Assembly (NCBI GenBank): GCA_028565635.1 | Contig: JAOXYB010053045.1 | Location: 1-11,455, forward strand | Direction: 5' to 3' | From: Phoronis ovalis | Taxonomy: Eukaryota; Phoronida; Phoronidae | Length of the DNA stretch: 11,455 nt | Part shown: positions 1 to 6,562 of the stretch, piece after piece | Layout: the number at the start of each line of letters is the position of its first letter | Numbering within the stretch: position 1 is the stretch's first letter | Position numbers and translations under genes: made by a program | The notes under the pieces: model-generated | What the model saw: the letters and a program-made list of their open reading frames with translations, nothing else | What the model was told of the DNA's origin: nothing | Databases searched by the model: none

Positions 1-641
1 CAGATTGTTTGTAATGTTCATGTAAATCACTTTGAAGATTTTGCCTCTATTATCAACCTTACAACTCTTATACATACAAAGATGGCTTTACAACTACAGA
101 ACTACATCATATGATGGGCATCTGTCTGCACCCGCAGACCTCTTATTTATACCTGATTACGGTTACATTAATTTCATTTAGAAATAAAATGATGATGTGT
201 ACCAACATAAGACAATATAGGAAGTATGTGATATACATGTGCTTTTGCTCAAGTTTACCTGAAAATAGTTTTTTTTTACAGTCATGTCTGTGTAAAAAAT
301 TAGAAAAATAATTTAACATATTTTCAGTTTAAGAATTACTGGTTCAGAAGGTGTAAGTACAAAAATGCCACCCTAAATTCAATTTTCTGGGAACTGCAAC
401 ATTATGTCATTGCATGTCACTTGTCTTTTAATGATTTACAACTGCTAAAAAAAATCTTAATTTTTTGCTTGAGATTCTGTAGCCTATATTCTTGTCTACT
501 ACATCCATCATGTGACGGCAACGTCATGAATAAAATAATGTTGCAGTTTTCAAAGTTCTAAGCATCTTGTACCACTAAACCATATTGCTATTAATAATGC
601 ATTCACTCCTTGATTCCATGCTTGAGAAACATTTCTTGTAG

Positions 642-696
642 CTACACTGTTCAAATTGTTGGTGGAGTACCTATAAGGAAAGTAACCCCTGATGCT
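642..696 (+). CDS. cnk: CNK exon a (linker before PH domain)
   Basis: Flanked by TTCTTGTAG and GTGAGT. Its first base completes a codon from an earlier exon; it then reads YTVQIVGGVPIRKVTPDA and ends in phase 0, matching the next exon. The other frame checked, starting at 642, is stopped. This is the least certain of the CNK exons because the linker is poorly conserved in the family. Confidence 0.55.
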
Positions 697-3600
697 GTGA
701 GTAATAATCTATTAGTTAATCAGATGTAAACTTCAATTTTTTATATTTTTAAGTTTCACTAATTTGCACTATTTTCTATCTATTTTGAATATTAACTTAA
801 AGTGTGCTTACAGCTTTTTTATTTTTTTAATTTGGTTTGCTATGTATATTAGTAATTCTACAAATATTAATGTATGACTAATTCACTATATATGTTTTAA
901 AGTGTTCGCTAGAATACCTTTGACATCACTGTTAACAACCAGCGAAATGTATTTACTGCATTTAGATATTAAATCACTTGCTTCTTTCACTGTAGACATG
1001 CACTCATTATAGCTCATCATAGCTGCATTATGTGACTGAATTATTGACTTAGTTAAACACAACTGATAACCCAAGTATTGATAAAAACATGTGCATGTTT
1101 AGTAGTAGTTAATAAAATTTCTAGATTTCTTGCTGTTGATGTGCCTCTTGCATTTTCAGCTTGATGTTTTTAATTAGTATTCAATTTCATTTCCAAAAAA
1201 AAATTATAATAAAAGATATTTTGATATTTTTTTTAGTCCCCAGCTCAGGTTCGAAAAAGAATAGGTGCTAAGCATAGCAGAAGCAAAAGTGAGTAATTGA
1301 CATATGACAGTACTACTTTTAAATTAGTTGTACAATTGACTTTTTCCGAAAATTGAGGCGAGAGCATAGAAAGGTACTCTTTGACACATAACCCAATACC
1401 AATATATTTGAATTACATTATAACTCAATGAATAAAATATATGGTCTTACTAATAAAAAAAGCTGATTCCATGTCTGGAATTATCACAATAAAATAATGA
1501 AATGTATTTATTTTCATGATTTTAATTGTAAAGTGTAAAAGATACACATATTATACTAGTTGCTTTGGTCACATATTGTGATTTTCTTTTGTTTTATAGG
1601 ATCCAGTCGTCACATATCGTGTGTGCAGTTAGGTCCTGGACAGTGTGAGGGATATCTATGGCGAAAGAAAGAACGAAAGCAACTAAGAACAAAATGGGAC
1701 CGAGTTTGGTGTAAACTTGTGGAAAACACAGTTTACATTTACCCTAAACCAGAAGTTAGTATTTATCTGAATGTGTTGCAAGACTCTTTTACTGTTCTCA
1801 TTTGTAATAGCTTGTTTGTGATGTATAGTGACATTGCTGTTTCATTATGCATTGCACATTTTGCTTACTATTTTTGATACCTTAGAATGTACATACATTT
1901 AACATAACATTTTACAAAGAATACTATCAAGGTTTTTGTGTTAGTTTCCACTTCATATTTATACATCAATGACTGGACAACATTTTCCATATCATAAATA
2001 ATCATAATCATAAATAAAGTCCAAAACTAAATATTAGTGTTGGGTGAATACAGTCTCCTTTACAAAAGGTGGAGCGAGGTCAGAAAGGAATTTTTTGTGA
2101 TAAAACCAGCGATAGCTATCTTTGCTTAAGTGTAGTATTCAGTTTAAGACTAAATTTATGTTTGATTAATATCTTACTAAATCTAAGTGACATCTTATGA
2201 AGATTCATTCTAATGTTTTCCTTTATATTTTATTTAGGCACTTGTGGCTGTTTGCACATTTTGTGTTAATTCTTTCAAGTTTACTCCTTATGAGACAAAG
2301 GAAAAGAAATATAGATTGTGAGTATTTATATTAATTAAGTTTGTTGAATAAAAACAAAAGTATTGTTAAGACTAATCCCAGTCATATAGAGCTTGCACTA
2401 TTAAGTGCTTAGTGGATGATTGAGCTTAAGCAGCATAACATGTATTAAGAACAATTAAACTGAAACATTGGAATGTCTTTGTATGATTTTTCATTCAGTT
2501 TTAAAACTTCGTACATGTTTGGTGACTGTTCAGAAGATTCCATTTTATTTTGTTTCTTTTCAGTGGATTCAGAGTACACAATGTCACATTGGAGACAGCA
2601 ATGTGTTTTGCTGCTGAAACTCAAAGCGATTGTAGCAAGTAGGTTTACTATTTAGTCTATTCTTAAATGCCTTGACACAGTAATCAAGTTATATTTACGG
2701 AAACAGGTTATGGCTGTAATTATGGCAGTTGCTGTGTTCTTGGGACCAGTCATATTCAACAATTATCACAGGCCACAATCATACTGAAATCTCAAAGGTG
2801 ATATTGGTTTTCAAGTAAACCCCGTCTTTCTATCTCTCCCCAGGGACCAACCTTATTTAAGAAAAAATATGCTTTACTTTTCAGATGGATGAATATGCTG
2901 GTACTGGCTGCAGAAAACATTAAAACAGACGGTGCAATTGGTGGATTTACTAAACCTGGGATTCCCGATCATATTAGTGAAAGTGAGGAGGAGAATGATG
3001 ATCAACTAGGCAAAAGCAATAGCTCTAAGGAATTGCCAACCTTGAAACAGCTGTCTATATCTACTTTAAACAAAGAAGACATAATTACGAATAGCGATGG
3101 TTCCCATCCTATGACAAAAGAGGAAGTAAACAGATTACAAAGTAATAAAAACTTTATAAAGTTTAAAAAGTACATCATTTTTTATAGTTGAACCTGTCTA
3201 GTATTTCATTTTAAAGTTAAAAAATGTCCGCACATCCTGTGTTGGTCAGATGGTAAAGTGCCCCTTACTGTAATGGTGCAAAAAAGATAACCACCCGAAA
3301 AATTTTGGGATGTGCTTCAAAATTGTAAAAATGGGCTTGTACCAAAGGGTTCATAACATTTATAGAGCTTTATCATAGACAAGTAACAGTGACGAGTCAT
3401 AATGCTGTCATAATAAAGTAGCACTACTTTATTATGTTTAGGCACAGTTAGGAAACGACGTAGAATAAACACAAAGCCACCTGCTAAAAATTTGGAAGAT
3501 CTATTCAAGTCCCTGCACGAAGATAAAATATCTATGTTAGGCACAAATAAAAGGGATCAGAGAATAAGCCACCTTGTCAAACCAAAAAAAGTAAGAAATA

Positions 3601-4224
3601 GTAAAGATGTAGAAAATAATAGGAAACTACAAGGTCTTCAAAGAACACTAAAGGTGAGTTGTCCTTTTACACATATAGAATGCAATATAAGTGCATCTAA
3701 AGTCAGGTGAATGAAAACTTTGGTTATGCTCTTTGCTGCCTTGTAATAACTTTGTTTTGTTACTTTAAATATTTTGCGATAATGCATTTCATCAGTTGCA
3801 AGCTATTTGTAGTAGATAAGAAGTTTGTTTTTCACACTCCACTAAATCTTGGTCCTATGTTGTCTGCAGAATGACAAAATACTTTAACAAAATTTTCCTC
3901 TTCTACATCTTAAAGTTGTTTTTTTAGGCTAAAGAACAAGAAATAGAAGAAATCAATGACCTGTTGACAAAATATGCAAAAGACAAATTAACAAGATTCC
4001 AGGCGCATCACAGAGATTCTTTACATAGCATGCAGAAGTTACAAAGTAATGATGTGAATGAAAATTTATCATCAGTTAAAAAGGTAGAATCAGATTCTCC
4101 GTCTCTTGAACAAGAAAGTAGCTCTGAAAACGGGGAAATTAATAAGTTGACAAAACGATTAACGGAAACTGGTATAAATTATGACGAGATAAATAGTGCA
4201 GACCCAGAACAGACAGATTTGTAG
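642..4224 (+). CDS. cnk: CNK/IPCEF1-family scaffold protein, C-terminal part (8 exons, 5' end outside window)
   Basis: Exons 642-696, 1237-1288, 1600-1754, 2238-2317, 2564-2638, 2885-3141, 3442-3653 and 3928-4224 join in one consistent phase and give about 393 residues ending at TAG 4222-4224. CNK proteins are membrane-associated scaffolds linking Ras, Raf and small-GTPase signalling; IPCEF1 is a relative that binds cytohesins (family knowledge). Seen here: the CNK-style lead-in RHISCVQLGPGQCEGYLW, a PH domain at about residues 50-152 closing on the usual C-terminal helix Trp (W140), an acidic Ser/Glu linker (about 165-185), a basic patch KRRR, then NLEDLFKSLHEDKISMLG and RTLKAKEQEIEEINDLL, which match the conserved CNKSR/IPCEF1 C-terminal block. 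The end is Glu/Ser-rich. SAM, CRIC and PDZ domains are not visible and would lie upstream. The family call is firm; which CNK paralogue it corresponds to is not resolved. Confidence 0.85.
697..1236 (+). other. CNK intron (540 bases)
   Basis: AT-rich intron with GTGAGT and TTTTTTAG ends. The only structure of note is an open frame of 62 codons on the opposite strand (886-1074), discussed under findings. No RNA gene or repeat is recognisable. Confidence 0.55.
1237..1288 (+). CDS. cnk: CNK exon b (basic linker)
   Basis: Preceded by a long T tract and TTTTTTAG, followed by the consensus donor GTGAGT. It encodes the basic stretch SPAQVRKRIGAKHSRSK and leaves one base, which forms an Arg codon with the first two bases of the next exon. 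A basic Ser/Arg linker directly before the PH domain is typical of CNK proteins. Confidence 0.7.
1600..1754 (+). CDS. cnk: CNK exon c (start of PH domain)
   Basis: Acceptor GTTTTATAG, donor GTTAGT (weaker than consensus). It encodes the lead-in RHISCVQLG and the first PH strands: GYLWRKKERKQLRTKWDRVW and KLVENTVYIYPKPE. The pattern of a G-Y/W-L start, basic loop, K-W..R-W and a strand ending in a Y-x-Y is the PH-domain beta1-beta3 signature. Basic residues in the beta1-beta2 loop suggest phosphoinositide or acidic-membrane binding (inference). If the intron is retained the frame stays open to a stop at 1875-1877, which would truncate the PH domain. Confidence 0.85.
1755..2237 (+). other. CNK intron inside the PH domain (483 bases)
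   Basis: GTTAGT donor and TTTATTTAG acceptor. AT-rich filler; no gene, repeat family or RNA that I can recognise. The 311-base intron 1289-1599 is similar and equally featureless. Confidence 0.6.
2238..2317 (+). CDS. cnk: CNK exon d (middle of PH domain)
   Basis: Acceptor TTTATTTAG, donor GTGAGT. In phase it reads ALVAVCTFCVNSFKFTPYET and continues KEKKYR before a split Phe codon. It supplies the central strands of the PH fold; the closing K-K-Y-x-F pattern matches the strand just before the usual F-x-V/I-x-H segment of CNK PH domains. Confidence 0.8.
2564..2638 (+). CDS. cnk: CNK exon e (late PH strands)
   Basis: Acceptor TTTCTTTTCAG, donor GTAGGT. It encodes GFRVHNVTLETAMCFAAETQ and then SDCS before a split Lys codon. 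The F-x-A-A-E/D-T-x-x-x-x-x-x-W arrangement, with the Trp in the following exon, is the end of a PH domain, and F-A-A-E/D-T is particularly CNK-like. Confidence 0.85.
2885..3141 (+). CDS. cnk: CNK exon f (PH C-terminal helix and acidic linker)
   Basis: Acceptor TTTTCAG. The donor chosen is AAA|GTAATA at 3142, because it is the one that leaves the single base needed by the next exon; reading on reaches a stop at 3189. It encodes the helix beginning WMNMLVLAAENI, then a Gly/Pro turn, an acidic run (ISESEEENDD) and Ser/Lys-rich low-complexity sequence. The linker is probably disordered and could be phosphorylated (inference). Confidence 0.8.
3231..3314 (+). repeat. Short inverted repeat with tRNA-like D-arm, in a CNK intron
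   Basis: CACATCC at 3231-3237 is exactly complementary to GGATGTG at 3308-3314, closing an 84-base segment. Within it GGTCAGATGGTAAAGTGCC resembles a tRNA D-arm (box A). There is no pairing T-arm in the expected place and no good anticodon stem, so it is not a working tRNA. It may be a decayed tRNA-derived SINE or chance. Confidence 0.25.
3442..3653 (+). CDS. cnk: CNK exon g (conserved C-terminal block, part 1)
   Basis: Acceptor TATGTTTAG, donor GTGAGT. It starts with a basic patch (RKRRR) and then NLEDLFKSLHEDKISMLG, the counterpart of the S-L-E-x-L-Y-R-S-L-E-x-A-S-L-S-P-L-G stretch of CNKSR/IPCEF1 proteins. It ends with KLQGLQRTLK, which starts the terminal helix and continues in phase 0 into the last exon. 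Confidence 0.85.
3928..4224 (+). CDS. cnk: CNK exon h (last coding exon)
   Basis: Acceptor TTTTTTTAG. It continues the helix with AKEQEIEEINDLLTKYAKDK, matching the family's L-K-x-K-E-x-x-x-x-x-I-N-x-L-L motif, then a hydrophilic Ser/Glu/Lys/Asn tail ending EQTDL and TAG. The last residues resemble a class I PDZ-binding end (T-D-L, that is S/T-x-hydrophobic), as some CNKs have; this is an inference from three residues. Confidence 0.85.
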   Translation, partial: AKEQEIEEINDLLTKYAKDKLTRFQAHHRDSLHSMQKLQSNDVNENLSSVKKVESDSPSLEQESSSENGEINKLTKRLTETGINYDEINSADPEQTDL

Positions 4225-4814
4225 CATGATGTGAATTGCTGAGGATGAGTGCAGGCAGTGTTTGGGATTTACATCACTCCTCACAATGTTAATTATAGTC
4301 TTGTTCAAGGGCAGCTCTGCAAGAATTTCCTTCCTCAGGGAGATAATCATCATTTTGTTTTTCCTTCTGAGAGATAACAATATTTGAGCTTGTGCTAATA
4401 GCAATTTGATTGACAATGCTACTTGCATACTGACCCCTTACTTGCTATAATTATAACACTATGTTCTGGACATTTCACTCTAGCGACTATAACACTGTGA
4501 GTAGTGTACATGGGCTTTGAAACTGAAATGGGAACTGTCTCCTAATATAGAATTATGTTGTGATGCGACATAATATTTTTCATAGTATTTCACCATGCAC
4601 AATTTTAAATGTAAATACTTTAGTAGTACGAAATGCGATGTGCCAGTTTAAATAGTTTAATGTTTTGATGTGTTCAAGCTCATATGAAGAATTGTTCTAA
4701 TTGGTAGGTATGATTTAAATTTATGAGGAGCACCATGAATGAATGTGTGATGAGCAAAGGTGGACTAAGATTTAATACTTATTAATCAGTATGTCCCCAT
4801 GCAAGCCAAATAAA
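4225..4814 (+). other. Probable 3' UTR of the CNK gene
   Basis: Non-coding sequence after the CNK stop, running to the first AATAAA that I find downstream. The length is inferred only from that signal; no transcript evidence is available. Confidence 0.4.
4809..4814 (+). promoter_or_regulatory. Candidate poly(A) signal for the CNK gene
   Basis: A perfect AATAAA about 585 bases after the stop codon, followed by T/G-containing sequence. Such hexamers are common by chance in AT-rich DNA, so this is a candidate only. Confidence 0.35.
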
Positions 4815-5352
4815 GGAGTAATTTATGTTACAACTTTAAATCTTGTGGGCACCTAACTTTCCACTGAGATTATAATACAAATATGTCCACTATTAACCAA
4901 TTCACCCAATTGCCAGTGATACAATGTAATATTAATATGAATTCTAATATGTATCATGCTTTGTGCAAATATGACAAACATAATTAAGCTTATTTTGTAC
5001 TTTGTGTTTGAGACTGCTTATTTTTTTTATTTCTATTACTTTTACGTAAATACACCAAAGATAACAATGTTAGAGCCACCAAGTAACAAATAATATCTTA
5101 TTTTGTCGTATTAGAGGTACTCTATCTCACATACGGCCAGATTTCTTATTGAAAGACATAATTTGAGACTGAAGTCAGTATTTGCTAGACCACTGTCTCA
5201 GCACAAGTGAATCTTCTAGGGTTTGACTTCAAGGTATAGCTCATACAGTAAATACTTTGACATTTTCTTTCCTAAAACAATGCCCTGCAAACTGTAATCT
5301 TAGTGACCATGCTCATCTATTCATTTTCGTAATCCACCAAAGTTTTGCATTG

Positions 5353-5387
5353 TTGGATGTTGTTTTGTTTACAAAAACAACATCCAA
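5353..5387. repeat. Near-perfect hairpin (16-17 bp stem, 2-base loop)
   Basis: TTGGATGTTGTTTTGT at 5353-5368 faces ACAAAAACAACATCCAA at 5371-5387. The arms are complementary apart from one bulged base, with only TT between them. It is on the non-coding side of both genes, and either transcript reading through would fold it. It could be a small palindromic mobile-element end or part of an RNA hairpin. Confidence 0.6.
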
Positions 5388-5843
5388 TGTTAGACTGTTC
5401 ACAACATGTGACAAATAACAATAAGTAAGGTCCAGTCTGCAGGCAGGTTGCCCCCTTTTTTGTGTACCTAGTTCTCAGGCCAAGTTGGCTTTTTGCCACT
5501 CGCTTTGTACGTAACAGTTAGTGTCACCGGCACCACCTATTGGTGGCAAAAGCATTTTACTGTTGTATAAAAATAATTTTTTCTTTTACAAATATGTAGA
5601 TACTCTTTTTGCCATAAAATGCTAATATCACTGAAAGTTTATATTGGGAATGAATTACTAGGTAAGTAGCGGACTTTAGTTAGTGAAATGAAAGTCAAAA
5701 TGAGGCTTTTATTTGAAGAGGTCAGGGAAGAGGTCAAGTAAAAATGGCATCTAGTGATTGGAAGAAAGATTCGTGAATAATGGATTAGTAAAATTACATG
5801 CGATCCTGGGCTGAGTCGTGTGATGATCATTAGCATTATAATT

Positions 5844-5907
5844 ATACTTTATTATTATTGCGTAATTTTATCATAATACTTTATTAGTATTGTATAATTT
5901 TATCATA
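5844..5907. repeat. Tandem duplication, 2 x 32 bases
   Basis: Copies 5844-5875 and 5876-5907 both begin ATACTTTATTA and end TAATTTTATCATA, and differ at three of 32 positions. Each carries TTTATT, which is AATAAA on the - strand. This is a simple local duplication with little divergence. Confidence 0.7.
5848..5885 (-). promoter_or_regulatory. Candidate poly(A) signals for the DGCR6 homologue
   Basis: TTTATT at 5848-5853 and again at 5880-5885 read AATAAA on the - strand, about 470-500 bases beyond the DGCR6 stop. The second copy arose through the 32-base duplication. I see none closer to the stop codon, but this is a weak call by motif alone. Confidence 0.3.
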
Positions 5908-6352
5908 AAACATGTAATTTCATTCGTACTATTAATAGCATGCTGGGATCATGTAGGGTCAAGATGGTGGCTCCACCAAGTGCCAGCATATAGTCTAATG
6001 CTGTATTTGTAAAATATTACATAATTACATTAATCCAATTTTTAGATTGTAATTACAAATGTCAATTGCCAAATCTTTGTCAATATATTATACCATATTA
6101 TATACTTTAAACAGTAGTTATTTGTTTGTTTTTATACAAGCATTTCATGCTATTTCAAGACGAAATAATTCAACATATGTTCCATGTATCATCATCCGTT
6201 CAATGTAGATCCATCTTAAGAGAATAGTTGTCCTGATTTGAATCTATTAAATGCCGCCCTCCCGGGATGTACATTCACTCACTCTGGAAACAACATCCCT
6301 ATCACCATAGGTGATCTTGTTACATTTATATCTGTACAAGTCCTGATTTTTT

Positions 6353-6562
6353 TTAAGAAGGAAATTCCAGCTCACTCAACTTTGTAATGAAATCCAGTAA
6401 AATCATCTGTAATTTCACTTCATGAGGATTATTTGTAACGGTAAATCCTGGAATACCTGTTCTCTCTAACAAACTTTGCTGTTCCATGACCTTTTGGTCC
6501 ATATCAAGAATGATTTTCATGTCTTTTCTTCTTATTTCTTCTTCATACCTTTTATTCATTTC
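6353..6562 (-). CDS. DGCR6: DGCR6 exon 4 (last)
   Basis: Acceptor TGTAATTTTCAG; stop TAA at 6355-6353. It encodes 69 residues with the most conserved family segments, the D-x-K-V-x-x-Q-Q-x-x-L-E helix and GIPGFTVTNNPHEVKLQM, ending KLSELEFPS. It lacks the longer variable tail found in human DGCR6. Confidence 0.93.
   Translation of the reverse strand, partial: EMNKRYEEEIRRKDMKIILDMDQKVMEQQSLLERTGIPGFTVTNNPHEVKLQMILLDFITKLSELEFPS

Larger units (their letters stand above)
4815..6352. other. Intergenic region between convergent CNK and DGCR6 genes
   Basis: About 1.5 kb without a supportable gene. The open frames here are short, lack family features and show no phase-matched exon structure. It holds the hairpin at 5353-5387, the tandem duplication at 5844-5907 and candidate poly(A) signals for the - strand gene. 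The 3' UTR of DGCR6 presumably occupies its right part. Confidence 0.5.

Noticed and set aside
1-112. Frame open from base 1 to a TGA at 110-112, possibly the end of an upstream CNK exon
   Set aside because: No PDZ or CRIC feature, no convincing donor in phase, and the composition looks like chance.
328-350. Possible 23-base micro-exon of the CNK gene between TTTTCAG and GTGTAAGT
   Set aside because: Its phase fits exon 642-696, but a better donor two bases on gives a stop in frame and the seven residues match nothing; too short to support.
4159-4428. 89-codon open frame on the - strand across the CNK stop codon
   Set aside because: It overlaps the real last exon in antisense, is rich in Leu/Ile/Lys as AT-rich shadows are, and has no family features.
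5960-5980. YY1/CTCF-like motif around AAGATGGTGGCTCCACCA
   Set aside because: A single imperfect match in intergenic DNA with no nearby gene start.
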